DNA of 64,000 nt, from contig CBDATC010000002.1 of the NCBI GenBank assembly GCA_965199765.1, forward strand, positions 1,178,001 to 1,242,000. The letters are read 5' to 3'. Origin of the DNA: JAPOXR01 sp965199765. GTDB lineage: Bacteria; Pseudomonadota; Alphaproteobacteria; Rhodobacterales; Rhodobacteraceae. The translations under genes were made by a program, and so were the position numbers. The notes below the pieces were generated by a model. That model saw only the letters and a list, made by a program, of their open reading frames with translations. It did no database searches and was not told where the DNA came from. Positions 17,467 to 27,315 of the stretch are shown one piece after another (positions within the stretch are counted from its first letter, which is position 1; the number at the start of each line of letters is the position of its first letter).

Positions 17467-18261
17467 ATGCCAACTGAGAGGCGAACCGATCCAGCATTCC
17501 ATCCCCGCCGCGCAAAATCACGGAGACGGAATGTCAACCCCGCCTATTGGATCTTTGGACTGCACGCGGTCGAGGCCGCGCTGCGCAACCCGGAGAGAGT
17601 CAAACATCGGTTGGTGCTGACAAAGAACTCGGCGGTTAGACTCGCACCGGTTTTGGATGTCTGCGGCATGCATGCGGACATCGTAGATGCAAAGAATTTC
17701 CCGAAAGTGCTTCACCCAGCTTCTGTCCATCAGGGCGCGGTGCTCGAAGTCGATCCCTTGCGCCAGAAGAGTCTGGATCAGCTTTGCTTTGACTCTGGAA
17801 ATGCCACAAGAGTGGTTTTGCTCGATAAAGTCAGCGATCCTCACAATGTCGGCGCGGTACTGCGCAACGCTCATGCGTTTGGCGCCGCTGCTGTTATCGC
17901 GACACAGCGGCATGCTCCCTCTGAGACCGGTGCATTGGCAAAATCCGCATCCGGAGCCTTGGAGCATGTTCCCTATTTGCGGGTTAAGAATCTCGCGGCG
18001 GCGATGAGTTCACTGCAGGAGGAATCATTCAGCATCATCGGCTTTGACTGCGGCGCCGAAACAGATTTGCAGAATCTTGATGAACAGTTCACCTATGGCC
18101 GCACCGGATTGGTTTTTGGTTCGGAGGGTTCAGGACTGCGGAACCTGACCCGACGGCGCTGCGACATTTTATGCCGTATTGGAACCCGCTCTCTGAATGT
18201 ATCAACCGCGGCGGCAATAGCATTGTTTATGCTGCGGACACGCAGCGCAGCACCGAGTTGA
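17467..18261 (+). CDS. rlmB: 23S rRNA (guanosine-2'-O-)-methyltransferase, TrmH/RlmB family
   Basis: A 264-residue SPOUT methyltransferase. An N-terminal L30e-like substrate-binding domain (IFGLHAVEAALRNPERV near 29) precedes the catalytic knot: motif 1 LLDKVSDPHNVGAVLRNA near 118, motif 2 GLVFGSEGSGLRNL near 212 and motif 3 RSLNVSTAAAIALF near 239. RlmB methylates G2251 in the ribosomal P loop; sister TrmH proteins act on tRNA, and the domain layout favours RlmB. ATG 17467 follows GGAG with a 7-base spacer. A basic N-terminal stretch precedes the domain. Confidence 0.9.
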   Translation: MPTERRTDPAFHPRRAKSRRRNVNPAYWIFGLHAVEAALRNPERVKHRLVLTKNSAVRLAPVLDVCGMHADIVDAKNFPKVLHPASVHQGAVLEVDPLRQKSLDQLCFDSGNATRVVLLDKVSDPHNVGAVLRNAHAFGAAAVIATQRHAPSETGALAKSASGALEHVPYLRVKNLAAAMSSLQEESFSIIGFDCGAETDLQNLDEQFTYGRTGLVFGSEGSGLRNLTRRRCDILCRIGTRSLNVSTAAAIALFMLRTRSAAPS

Positions 18262-18440
18262 CTTAACAACATTCCGCCGAATCCATCGGTTTGGAGACAA
18301 TTATGTTGGATTCCGGAGTGCATCTGTTCCGATTTTCAAAAATTTCGGCAATTATGGAATACTTTCCTTTTCGCAGGCTTTGCATTGCGTGAATTTGTTC
18401 TTTGCGACTATATACACCTCTTTTGTAAGGAAATTTGACC

Positions 18441-19733
18441 ATGTCTGATTCACCGTCCTACGGTTTCGACACCATTCAGGTTCACGCGGGTGGGCGGCCT
18501 GATCCCGCGACCGGTTCGCGGCAAACACCGATTTATCAAACAACCGCCTACGTTTTCCGAGACGCCGATCATGCGGCTTCGCTGTTTAATCTGCAGGAAG
18601 TGGGTTTCATTTATTCGCGGCTCACGAACCCAACGGTCGCGGTTCTTCAGGAACGCATCGCCACCTTGGAGGGCGGAGCTGGCGCAGTGTGCTGCGCGTC
18701 GGGACACGGTGCGCAGATCATGGCGCTGTTTCCTCTCATGCAGCCGGGCAACAATCTTGTCGCATCCGACCGGCTCTATGGCGGCACGGTAACTCAGTTC
18801 AGCCGCACCATTCATCGCTTCGGCTGGTCCACGCATTTTGTCGACACCGAAGATTTGGACAGTGTCGAAGCGGCGATTGACCATAACACACGCGCTATTT
18901 TCTGTGAATCAATCGCAAATCCGGGCGGATATATCACAGATCTTGATGCTCTCGCAGCCATCGCAGACAGAAACGGCATCCCTCTGATCGTCGACAATAC
19001 TTCGGCATCACCTTATCTGTGCCGTCCGATCGACCATGGCGCGACATTAGTTGTCCACTCGACCACCAAATATCTGACGGGCAACGGAACTGTCACCGGC
19101 GGTGCAATCGTTGACTCCGGACAGTTCGACTGGTCAGCAAACGACAAGTTTCCATCGCTCTCGGAACCGGAACCCGCTTATCACGGGTTGAAGTTTCATG
19201 AGACTTTCGGACCGCTTGCTTTCACGTTTCACGGCATTGCCATCGGCCTCCGTGATCTGGGAATGACGATGAATCCTCAAGGCGCCCACTACACGCTTCT
19301 TGGCATAGAAACACTGTCGCTTCGTATGAAAAAGCATGTCGAAAACGCAGAGACGGTCGCGGATTGGCTGGAAAAAGATGATCGTGTTGACTTTGTAACC
19401 TATGCCGGACTGCCATCCTCACCTTATTATTCTCGGATCGAAAAAATCTGCCCAAACGGCGCCGGAGCGTTATTCACGTTTGCAATCAAAGGCGGATACG
19501 AAGCATGCGTTAAGTTCGTTGACAGTCTTGAGCTCTTCAGTCACGTGGCCAATCTGGGCGATGCCCGATCATTGGTTATCCATTCGGCATCGACGACACA
19601 CCGACAACTTACGCCTGATCAGCAGAAAGCAGCCGGAGCAGAGCCAAACGTGGTCCGTCTTTCCATCGGAATCGAAGATGCAGCCGATCTCATAGCGGAC
19701 CTTGACCAAGCGCTGGCCAAAGCCACATCCTGA
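18441..19733 (+). CDS. metY: O-acetylhomoserine aminocarboxypropyltransferase (sulfhydrylase)
   Basis: A 430-residue PLP enzyme of the Cys/Met metabolism family. It begins GFDTIQVHAGG. The PLP Schiff-base Lys is Lys210 in HSTTKYLTGNGT, and the cofactor clamp SGHGAQIMALF is near 92. Length above 420 and the long insert (FPSLSEPEPAYHGLKF) fit MetY rather than cystathionine gamma-synthase. It makes homocysteine from O-acetylhomoserine and sulfide. ATG 18441 has TAAGGA nine bases upstream; a TTG six bases earlier is less likely. No SAM-II riboswitch is recognisable in the 180-bp leader. Confidence 0.93.
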   Translation: MSDSPSYGFDTIQVHAGGRPDPATGSRQTPIYQTTAYVFRDADHAASLFNLQEVGFIYSRLTNPTVAVLQERIATLEGGAGAVCCASGHGAQIMALFPLMQPGNNLVASDRLYGGTVTQFSRTIHRFGWSTHFVDTEDLDSVEAAIDHNTRAIFCESIANPGGYITDLDALAAIADRNGIPLIVDNTSASPYLCRPIDHGATLVVHSTTKYLTGNGTVTGGAIVDSGQFDWSANDKFPSLSEPEPAYHGLKFHETFGPLAFTFHGIAIGLRDLGMTMNPQGAHYTLLGIETLSLRMKKHVENAETVADWLEKDDRVDFVTYAGLPSSPYYSRIEKICPNGAGALFTFAIKGGYEACVKFVDSLELFSHVANLGDARSLVIHSASTTHRQLTPDQQKAAGAEPNVVRLSIGIEDAADLIADLDQALAKATS

Positions 19734-19750
19734 AGACTATCCATTGAGCG

Positions 19751-19773
19751 CGGGCCGTTTAGACTGCGGCCCG
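19751..19773. terminator. Hairpin downstream of metY
   Basis: Perfect 7-bp inverted repeat CGGGCCG (19751-19757) and CGGCCCG (19767-19773) starting 18 bases after the metY stop. No U tract follows, so termination activity is uncertain. Confidence 0.4.
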
Positions 19774-19979
19774 GTTCACAAGAAGACCCGCAGGTGTCTT
19801 CCTCTGGGTTTTAAATTCGGTCATCGAATGGCTGACAGACCGATCCTTTTTTCTATCCGCTGGATTTGAATAAAATTTTTGCTCGCTGTAGTGATAAGCG
19901 GAGGCTGTAAACGGTATGACTCAGCCACCGGGGCTTCAACCGTTTTATGCCGGACTGGTACGAGAGCGGTTGCGAACGC

Positions 19980-21722
19980 ATGTTACCAAACTTCTTACTT
20001 CGATTCTCCGGCGAACACGTCGAGTTCCGTCACTTGGTGTCAAGCGGACATTGGGCTGAATTCGGCCGTCTGAAAGAGTTAGTGTTTTGGGATTCACTCA
20101 ACGGAGAAATCATTCGCAGGCGCGCGGTCGGATTAGGCGGCGGCATCGTGGCAACAATCGTGATTCTTTGGGATGATATTGTATCTCACACGCACGTCGC
20201 GGCAACCGCCGATTTCATGGATTCACCTGACGAAGCGATTCGACGGCAAATTGCCCATTTGACAGAACGCTCGCCCGAATCCTTTTCGTATGATTGGATC
20301 ATCGAAGATGACATGGTGTTGATCGCCTATGTTGAAAATCGCGACTTCGAAAAATTAATTGAGTTCGTCGATTGCTTTGGATTCCACACCCTTGCGATCG
20401 CTGGAATGCCGACAGACATTGCCTATAAACAACCCGCGCTTTTCAAAATGACGGATCTGGCGCACCAAAGGGGAACCAGCGAACAGACCGTGCGGCAAGC
20501 TCTGCGGTTTCCGTTCGCCGATGTGAATCCGCTCATTGCGAACAAGAATCGATCTTCCGGCATCCGGGAACCAGAAAAGACCCCGTCCCATGCCAGCCGT
20601 CGGCACCATTCGGTATTAGGTGCCGCAGCCGTCGCCGCATTTGCTGCCGCAATGTCTTGGACGGGTGTGTTTGAAACCTCTGGTACTCTCGAAGCAGCCG
20701 TTCCCCCGGACGGGTCTGTGACTGAATCCAGCACGATTTGGACAGTGGATTCCCATCATAGGACGACGATCTCCAATTTCCAAATTGAATTGGACCAAGG
20801 CATTCTTCCAAAAATTTTCACTGCGGATTGGGCGACATCGATGTCGGTGGAATCCGACGAGTTGCCGATTGCCGCCACCGATCCGAAGATTGTTTTCGAC
20901 CGCGGGTTTGATCCAGAAGAACTGTCCTATCCCCTATTGAACCTTGTAGCGGCAACCCGACCCAACGGTCATGAATTGCTGCCCTCCGCTGGAACGGACC
21001 GCACGGCGTCGACAACCGGATCAAGCGAGGATGGGCAAGTGCCTTCTTCGGCATGGCTTGGATTTGCGCTTCGAGGTGATTCATTTTTTGACTCCGTGCC
21101 AAGTCAGCCAGCTCTCTCGACAGAAGATCTTTCACGGACCGGAACCGGGCTGGACGAAACTAACTCTTTGCGTTCGACCGTGTCCTTCCCAGACACACGC
21201 GCAGATAACGTTTCGTGGTCCGTCACCTTTACAGACTTTGATCGACCAACCTTGCGCGAAGGTGCGCGATTTGACGCTGTATCCAACTTGATTAGGCGAC
21301 CACTGCGCAGGGACGCTCCGACCGACGCGGACCAGCCAATCGCTTTTGCAGACTTTCCCCGACCGGTGTTGCGTGAAAGTTTGCCTATTGAGACTCCATC
21401 CATCCCGTTCAAGCAACCCTTGCGCAGAGACGATGTGCGAATTGCGGCAAGACAACCTGAAAGAACTGAAGCCACGCCGGAAGTCCAGCCGATCGAGCCT
21501 GCGCAACATCTTCGGAATACAATCGATCTCAATAAAGTTAACTTGGTCGGAATCTACGGGTCGGAGAATTTCCTGAGGGCCTTGGTGCGTCACCCCGATG
21601 GTCGAGTGCAAAGTCTGTATACGGGCAGTCCATTTGATGGCGGAGAAGTCGTCGAAATCACCCAAACCACGGTGAATTATATTCGAAACGGCGAAGTGTA
21701 CCAGCTGAGCATGCCCAATTGA
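19980..21722 (+). CDS. Rhodobacterales-type membrane protein with GspL-like N-terminus and PilP/GspC-like C-terminus
   Basis: A 580-residue protein of a conserved, uncharacterised alphaproteobacterial type. The start is set at MLPNFLLRFSGE; an ATG 33 bases upstream is possible. Residues 1-150 resemble an actin-like pilus-assembly fold (DEAIRRQIAHLTERSPESFSYD). One predicted transmembrane helix lies near 210-230 (VLGAAAVAAFAAAMSWTGVF). A low-complexity linker follows with two related units (FTDFDRPTLRE…PLRRD and FADFPRPVLRE…PLRRD). The end, NLVGIYGSENFLRALVRHPDGR and so on, matches the PilP/GspC periplasmic fold. A role in a pilus or secretion-like assembly is inferred only from these folds; no partner genes lie nearby. 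Confidence 0.6.
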   Translation: MLPNFLLRFSGEHVEFRHLVSSGHWAEFGRLKELVFWDSLNGEIIRRRAVGLGGGIVATIVILWDDIVSHTHVAATADFMDSPDEAIRRQIAHLTERSPESFSYDWIIEDDMVLIAYVENRDFEKLIEFVDCFGFHTLAIAGMPTDIAYKQPALFKMTDLAHQRGTSEQTVRQALRFPFADVNPLIANKNRSSGIREPEKTPSHASRRHHSVLGAAAVAAFAAAMSWTGVFETSGTLEAAVPPDGSVTESSTIWTVDSHHRTTISNFQIELDQGILPKIFTADWATSMSVESDELPIAATDPKIVFDRGFDPEELSYPLLNLVAATRPNGHELLPSAGTDRTASTTGSSEDGQVPSSAWLGFALRGDSFFDSVPSQPALSTEDLSRTGTGLDETNSLRSTVSFPDTRADNVSWSVTFTDFDRPTLREGARFDAVSNLIRRPLRRDAPTDADQPIAFADFPRPVLRESLPIETPSIPFKQPLRRDDVRIAARQPERTEATPEVQPIEPAQHLRNTIDLNKVNLVGIYGSENFLRALVRHPDGRVQSLYTGSPFDGGEVVEITQTTVNYIRNGEVYQLSMPN

Positions 21723-21915
21723 CGAGAGCAGCACGGCATTGAACTCAATTCAAGACCGATTTTGACAATGAAGCGCATCGCAGAAAGTGCCGCGCTGTCC
21801 TTTCGCAATTCGAACAACTCAGATAGTAGCTTGCACGAATACCGATACTTGGAAACCAATCCGCGTGCGAGTTGGCAAATGACCGGGTTGATACTGATAA
21901 ATATGGGTTAACAAA

Positions 21916-23805
21916 ATGAATTATCGCGCTGTCTACGAAAAATGGAAGACCGACCCGGAAGCTTTCTGGATGGACACAGCGAGAACTGTTGACTGGTTCG
22001 AAAAACCATCCAAAGCCTTGTTTGATGATGAAGCGCCGCTCTATAGCTGGTTCCGCGACGGTAAAGTCAATATGTGCTGGAACGCTGTTGACCGCCACGT
22101 TGCGCAAGGTCTCGGCGAGCAGACGGCGATTATCTACGACAGCCCTGTCACCGGACAAAAAAAGACCGTCACCTATCATTCGCTGCTGAATGAAGTATCG
22201 CGCGTTGCCGGCGCACTGAGCGCGAGGGGCGTCTCCGCCGGAGACCGCGTGATAATCTATATGCCAATGATTGTTGAAGCCCTTGTGGCAATGCTGGCCT
22301 GCGCCCGCATAGGCGCTGTACATTCGGTTGTGTTCGGCGGCTTCGCGGCGCCTGAACTGGCAATACGCATTTCCCACTGCAAAGCAAAATGCGTCCTGTC
22401 GGCGTCCTGCGGCATCGAACCCTCACGGATTGTTCACTACAAACCGTTGCTTGATGAAGCGATCGCCATCTCAGACCACCAGCCCGAGTTCTGCGTGATT
22501 GTTCAACGAGACGAGGTGACGGCTTCGCTGCGCGATGGACGGGATATTGAATGGCAGGAATTCCTCAGCTCAGCTGATCCCGCCGATTGTGTGGCCGTTC
22601 CGGGCAATCACCCCGCCTATATTCTGTACACTTCCGGAACGACAGGATTGCCAAAGGGTGTCGTCCGTCCGACCGCCGGTCACATTGTCGCTTTGCAATG
22701 GACCATGAAGAACATTTACGGACTCAATCCTGGAGAGGTGTTCTGGACCGCTTCCGATGTCGGCTGGGTCGTCGGCCACTCTTATATCTGCTACGCACCG
22801 CTGCTGACCGCCAACCCGACCGTGATCTATGAAGGAAAACCTGTCGGCACCCCCGATGCCAGTGCGTTTTGGCGTGTGATATCAGAGCATCGGGTAAAAG
22901 CCCTGTTCACTGCGCCAACCGCATTTCGGGCAATCAAACGCGAAGATCCTTCGGGAAAGCTGCCAAACGATTATGATCTGAGTTCCTTCGAAACGCTGTT
23001 TCTTGCTGGTGAACGGGCGGATCCTGATACGATCAAATGGGCCCAGCAGTGCCTCAAGGCCCCGGTGATTGATCATTGGTGGCAAACAGAAACCGGCTGG
23101 GCTGTGGCGGCAAACCCGGTTGGCATTGAAATGCTTCCAGTTAAACTCGGATCACCGACTGTCGCCATGCCGGGATATGACCTTCGGGTGCTCGACGAAG
23201 CAGGCTGCGAACTGCCGAGAAATTCACTCGGTTCCATCGCCATAAAGCTGCCGCTGCCGCCGGGGACACTACACACATTATGGGAAGCTGACGAACTCTA
23301 TAAGGAAAAATATCTCGCCGAATTTCCTGGATACTACAGCACCGGCGATGCCGGATTCATGGATGAAGACGACTACGTTTATATCATGGCGCGCACCGAT
23401 GACGTTATCAATGTCGCAGGCCATCGCCTATCGACAGGCGCGCTTGAGGAAGTGCTGGCAAGTCACCCCGATGTGGCGGAATGCGCTGTCATCGGCGTTG
23501 CCGATCAGTTGAAGGGACAGCTCCCGATGGCCTTTCTTTGTTTAAATTCGGGCTCGTCCACCAGCCATGAGGCCGTCATTGCAGACTGTGTGTCTAGTGT
23601 TCGTGAGAAAATCGGACCTGTCGCCGCGTTCAAGATGGCTGTTGTGGTCGACCGTCTGCCCAAGACCAGATCAGGAAAAATACTTCGCTCGACAATGGCA
23701 AACATCGCAGACGGAGTCTCGCACAAGGTTCCTCCGACAATCGATGACCCAACTGCGCTTGATGAAATCGGCCTATCCCTGAAATCTCTGGGATACCCAA
23801 AATAA
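21916..23805 (+). CDS. prpE: Propionate--CoA ligase (acetyl-CoA synthetase family)
   Basis: A 629-residue adenylate-forming enzyme. The P-loop YTSGTTGLPKG is near 238-248, the A5 motif HWWQTETGW near 390 and STGDAGFMDEDDYVYI near 473. The catalytic, acetylation-prone Lys588 lies in LPKTRSGKILR. The SGTTGLPKGVVRPTAGH region and overall length fit PrpE. It activates propionate via propionyl-AMP; with pccA and mcm downstream in this window it supports propionate entry to succinyl-CoA. Acetate activity cannot be excluded. Confidence 0.88.
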   Translation: MNYRAVYEKWKTDPEAFWMDTARTVDWFEKPSKALFDDEAPLYSWFRDGKVNMCWNAVDRHVAQGLGEQTAIIYDSPVTGQKKTVTYHSLLNEVSRVAGALSARGVSAGDRVIIYMPMIVEALVAMLACARIGAVHSVVFGGFAAPELAIRISHCKAKCVLSASCGIEPSRIVHYKPLLDEAIAISDHQPEFCVIVQRDEVTASLRDGRDIEWQEFLSSADPADCVAVPGNHPAYILYTSGTTGLPKGVVRPTAGHIVALQWTMKNIYGLNPGEVFWTASDVGWVVGHSYICYAPLLTANPTVIYEGKPVGTPDASAFWRVISEHRVKALFTAPTAFRAIKREDPSGKLPNDYDLSSFETLFLAGERADPDTIKWAQQCLKAPVIDHWWQTETGWAVAANPVGIEMLPVKLGSPTVAMPGYDLRVLDEAGCELPRNSLGSIAIKLPLPPGTLHTLWEADELYKEKYLAEFPGYYSTGDAGFMDEDDYVYIMARTDDVINVAGHRLSTGALEEVLASHPDVAECAVIGVADQLKGQLPMAFLCLNSGSSTSHEAVIADCVSSVREKIGPVAAFKMAVVVDRLPKTRSGKILRSTMANIADGVSHKVPPTIDDPTALDEIGLSLKSLGYPK

Positions 23806-23864
23806 GTTCGTGTTTTCGAACTGAACCCGTTTCCTAAACAGACAATTGGCAAGGGACTCATAAA

Positions 23865-24497
23865 TTGCAAAAGCACCTGACAATCGTTGAGCACCCGCTC
23901 ATCCAACACAAACTGACGCTAATGCGGCGCAAATCCGCATCCACAGCTGTGTTTCGGCACCTGCTGCGTGAAATCAGCATGCTTCTTGCTTACGAGATTA
24001 CGCGTGAGCTGAAAACAGAAAATGAGAGAATCGAAACTCCTCTTATGGAGATGGATGCGCCGGTGCTGGCAGGCAAAAAGCTTGCATTGATTTCCATATT
24101 GCGGGCCGGGAACGGATTGCTTGATGGGGTTCTGGAACTCATACCATCGGCAAGAGTCGGCTATATTGGGCTGTATCGAAACGAAGAAACGCTTCAAGCG
24201 ATCGAATACTACTTCAAAGTTCCAACTGAAATCGAGGACCGTCTCGTCATTGCATTGGATCCGATGCTTGCCACAGGCAATTCAGTTGTCAGGGCGGTTA
24301 ACCGTCTAAAGGAAGCCGGAGCAAAACAGATTCGATTTCTATGTTTGCTGGCAGCTCCCGAGGGCGTTGAGCGAATGAAGCAAGCACATCCCGATGTGCC
24401 GATCTTCACGGCTGCTCTGGACGAAAAACTGAACGATATCGGTTACATTCTTCCGGGACTCGGCGATGCCGGGGACAGAATGTTCGGAACCAAGTGA
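23865..24497 (+). CDS. upp: Uracil phosphoribosyltransferase
   Basis: A 210-residue type I phosphoribosyltransferase that salvages uracil to UMP with PRPP. The PRPP loop ALDPMLATGNSV is near 130, SILRAGNGLLDG near 77 and the uracil-binding YILPGLGDAGDRMFGT at the C-terminus. Translation starts at TTG 23865, preceded by AAGGGA about nine bases upstream. It ends tail to tail with guaD, and the two reading frames overlap by 55 bp. Confidence 0.95.
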   Translation: MQKHLTIVEHPLIQHKLTLMRRKSASTAVFRHLLREISMLLAYEITRELKTENERIETPLMEMDAPVLAGKKLALISILRAGNGLLDGVLELIPSARVGYIGLYRNEETLQAIEYYFKVPTEIEDRLVIALDPMLATGNSVVRAVNRLKEAGAKQIRFLCLLAAPEGVERMKQAHPDVPIFTAALDEKLNDIGYILPGLGDAGDRMFGTK

Positions 24498-25807
24498 GTC
24501 CCGGTGTTGCTTGCGAATGGCACGAGCTGTCCGCTGATCCATACCGAGCGGATGGCTCTTTCGTCCCCCATCATTATTGTCGGAAAAATCTCTTCCCAGT
24601 CCGATTCAGCCTGCCGAGCCCGCTGCGTAATTGCGGCGGTTGATCGCAGATTCAGAACAACACAATCCGCTTCAAGACCCTTTTCAAGATTTCCGATCTT
24701 GGATTCCAATTGAAGCGCCGCAGCGTTTCCCCGAGTCGCCAGCCATAGCAGCTGAGCAGGATGCAGGGCATTGCCGTTCAATTGTGCGATTTCATAGGCG
24801 GCGGCCATGGTTGTCAGCATGGAAAACGATGATCCTCCGCCGGTATCGGTTGCAAGACCAACCTTGATGTTCTCAGACTTGCGGGCATGAACGTCAAACA
24901 GGCCGGAACCGATGAACAAATTCGACGTCGGACAGTGAATCAATGTCGCACCGGCCGAGCTGACTCGCCGCCGTTCGTCTGGTGATAAGTGAATCGCATG
25001 ACCATACAGTCCATTCGGCTTCAGCAGACCATGCGACTCGTAGATCGCAAGATAGTCCTGATGCCCTGAAAACAATGACTGAACGTATTGAATTTCCTCA
25101 AGCTGCTCGGATATATGGGTCTGCATCAGACAATCGGGAAATTCCGACCACAATTCTCCCAGTGCGCGCAGCTGCTCGGACGATGAAGTCACCGCAAATC
25201 TCGGTGTGATTACATAAGACAGCCGGCCTCGGCGGTTCCATTTCAGCAAGAGACTCTTGGAGTCGTGATATGCCGACTCGGCTGTATCAAGCAGCGCGGA
25301 CGGAGCATTTCGATCCATACAGGTTTTACCCGCAAGAACACGCATTTTGCGTTCCTCCGCCGCTTCAAAAAACGCGTCAACGCTCTCCGTGTGCACCGTG
25401 CCATAAGTGCAGACGGTTGTTGTGCCATTGCTCGTGAGCAAATCTAGGTAATCTGAAGCAACCGCCGAAGCGTAAGATTTCTCGCCAAAGCGCACTTCCT
25501 CTGGGAAGGTATAATTGTGAAGCCAATCGAGAAGTCTTGCACCCCAGCTCGCAATGATGCGTGTTTGTGCAAAATGTGCATGAGAATCGATGAACCCGGG
25601 CATAATCAGATCATCGCCATAATCCAGCACAGTGCACTTCTGCTTACTTTGGCGCTGCATGACTTGATCGGCATCACCGCAATCAATAATCCGCCCGTTT
25701 TCAAACACCACCGCGCCGCGGCGGTTGATCTCAGCGGCTGTCTCCGGCGGATCAGCAAACGGATCGCCGTTGAAAGAAAGTGTTCTGCCCCGCAAAATTT
25801 GACGCAT
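24443..25807 (-). CDS. guaD: Guanine deaminase
   Basis: A 454-residue amidohydrolase. The metal site PGFIDSHAHFAQ is near 75, TCVYGTVH-like TTTVCTYGTVH near 122, MQTHISEQ near 224, LYGHAIHLS near 265 and the metal Asp in GLATDTGGG near 315. It hydrolyses guanine to xanthine and ammonia. The start MRQILRGRTLSF is chosen; the open frame extends 43 codons upstream without family similarity. The last 18 codons overlap the 3' end of upp on the other strand, so the C-terminus may be extended relative to relatives. Confidence 0.92.
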   Translation of the reverse strand: MRQILRGRTLSFNGDPFADPPETAAEINRRGAVVFENGRIIDCGDADQVMQRQSKQKCTVLDYGDDLIMPGFIDSHAHFAQTRIIASWGARLLDWLHNYTFPEEVRFGEKSYASAVASDYLDLLTSNGTTTVCTYGTVHTESVDAFFEAAEERKMRVLAGKTCMDRNAPSALLDTAESAYHDSKSLLLKWNRRGRLSYVITPRFAVTSSSEQLRALGELWSEFPDCLMQTHISEQLEEIQYVQSLFSGHQDYLAIYESHGLLKPNGLYGHAIHLSPDERRRVSSAGATLIHCPTSNLFIGSGLFDVHARKSENIKVGLATDTGGGSSFSMLTTMAAAYEIAQLNGNALHPAQLLWLATRGNAAALQLESKIGNLEKGLEADCVVLNLRSTAAITQRARQAESDWEEIFPTIMMGDERAIRSVWISGQLVPFASNTGTHLVPNILSPASPSPGRM

Positions 25808-25937
25808 CGTTTCATCCCGTTCCGAAGCTTGCTGTCGGCGTGCCGCTGACCGTTGCAGCTCTGCTATCGTTGTCTCTATGTTGCTCGACTTTGATTTGCG
25901 ATAGGAGTTCGCACAACTCGACCAGCGGGAGATCATA

Positions 25938-27311
25938 TTGGAACAGCCTCAAAACCCACAATTCAACGCTGACAATCCAATCACCGCGCAACTCTTGGAC
26001 CAGGTAAGCGCCGCCGTCGGCGCTGATGATCACAACCGATTGGTTGAACTGCTCATGCCGCTTCATGAAGCGGATATCGCTGATTTGCTAGAGCAGATCG
26101 ACGCTGAACAACGACGGAATGTGATCGCACTTTGGGGCGGCGGGTTTGAAGGGGAAGTGCTGTCCGAACTGGATGAATCCATTCAAGCCGAAGTGATTGA
26201 CCAGCTTTCAGACGAGCAGTTGACACAGGCGGTGCGCGAGTTGGACTCCGACGATGTCGTTGACCTGGTTGAAGATCTCGAACACGACAAACAAGAAGCT
26301 ATTCTGTCCGGCCTGGAGCAAGCTGATCGAATTGCTGTCGAACAATCCCTTAAGTTTCCCGAAGAGAGCGCTGGACGGCTTATGCAGCGCGAAATCGTTA
26401 TCACGCCAATGCACTGGGATGTCGGGCAAGCCATTGACTTTTTGAGGGCATCGTCAAATCTGCCGGAACAATTCTATCACCTGCTCCTTACAGATCCGCG
26501 CGGCAAGCTGGCTGGAATGGTTGCTCTTGGCCGCCTAATGGGGTCCAAGCGGCAGGTGCGGCTGCTCGACATTGTTGATCCGGATTGCCGGCCCATGCAA
26601 GCTGTCGACACACAGCAGAATGTAGCTTACGCCTTTAATCAGTATCACTTGATTTCGGCTCCCGTGCTGGATGAAGACCAACGGGTGGTTGGCTTGATCA
26701 CCATCGACGACGCAATGACGGTGCTGGACGAGGAGGCGGAAGAAGACATCCTGCGCCTTGCCGGTGTGGGTGACGAAAGCCTGTCGGGCCGCGTTGTCGA
26801 AACCGTGCAGCAACGGTTTCCTTGGTTGATTGTCAATCTTGCGACCGCGGTGATCGCTTCTTTGGTCATTGATCAGTTTTCAGAGACCATCGAAATGCTG
26901 GTCGCCTTGGCGGTCTTGATGCCCATTGTCGCGTCAATGGGCGGCAATGCGGGAACGCAGTCTTTGACGGTCGCCGTTCGCGCTCTGGCCACAAGAGACC
27001 TTACGAGATCGAATGCTTTCCGTGTCATACGGCGTGAAACTTCTGTGGGAATACTGAACGGTCTTCTGTTCGCAATCGTCACAGGCCTGATCGGATTTAT
27101 TTGGTTTGGCGCCCCCATGCTTGGCGCGGTGATGGGAATGGCAATGATTGTCACGATGATCGCGGCTGGAGCTGCAGGCATTTTGATACCGCTCGGCTTC
27201 AACCGGATTCGCGTCGACCCGGCGCTGGCATCGGGAGTTTTTGTAACAACGGTAACCGACGTTGTCGGTTTTTTGGCGTTTTTGGGACTGGCGGCAGTGA
27301 TTCTGCTTTAA
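25938..27311 (+). CDS. mgtE: Magnesium transporter MgtE
   Basis: A 457-residue channel: acidic superhelical N domain (about 1-130), a CBS pair (130-265) and five C-terminal membrane helices (about 295-457). MPIVASMGGNAGTQSLTV near 330 holds the conserved Asn/Gly-rich pore segment. The many acidic residues in the N and CBS domains are the magnesium sensors in known MgtE. TTG 25938 is the start, following GGGAGA. It is divergent from guaD, with 130 bp shared for promoters, and converges on mcm with four bases between stops. Confidence 0.95.
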   Translation: MEQPQNPQFNADNPITAQLLDQVSAAVGADDHNRLVELLMPLHEADIADLLEQIDAEQRRNVIALWGGGFEGEVLSELDESIQAEVIDQLSDEQLTQAVRELDSDDVVDLVEDLEHDKQEAILSGLEQADRIAVEQSLKFPEESAGRLMQREIVITPMHWDVGQAIDFLRASSNLPEQFYHLLLTDPRGKLAGMVALGRLMGSKRQVRLLDIVDPDCRPMQAVDTQQNVAYAFNQYHLISAPVLDEDQRVVGLITIDDAMTVLDEEAEEDILRLAGVGDESLSGRVVETVQQRFPWLIVNLATAVIASLVIDQFSETIEMLVALAVLMPIVASMGGNAGTQSLTVAVRALATRDLTRSNAFRVIRRETSVGILNGLLFAIVTGLIGFIWFGAPMLGAVMGMAMIVTMIAAGAAGILIPLGFNRIRVDPALASGVFVTTVTDVVGFLAFLGLAAVILL

Positions 27312-27315
27312 TCGG

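Noticed and set aside
18262..18440. Possible SAM-II riboswitch upstream of metY
   Set aside because: SAM-II elements are common before met genes in Alphaproteobacteria, but I could not find the conserved pseudoknot segments in this leader.
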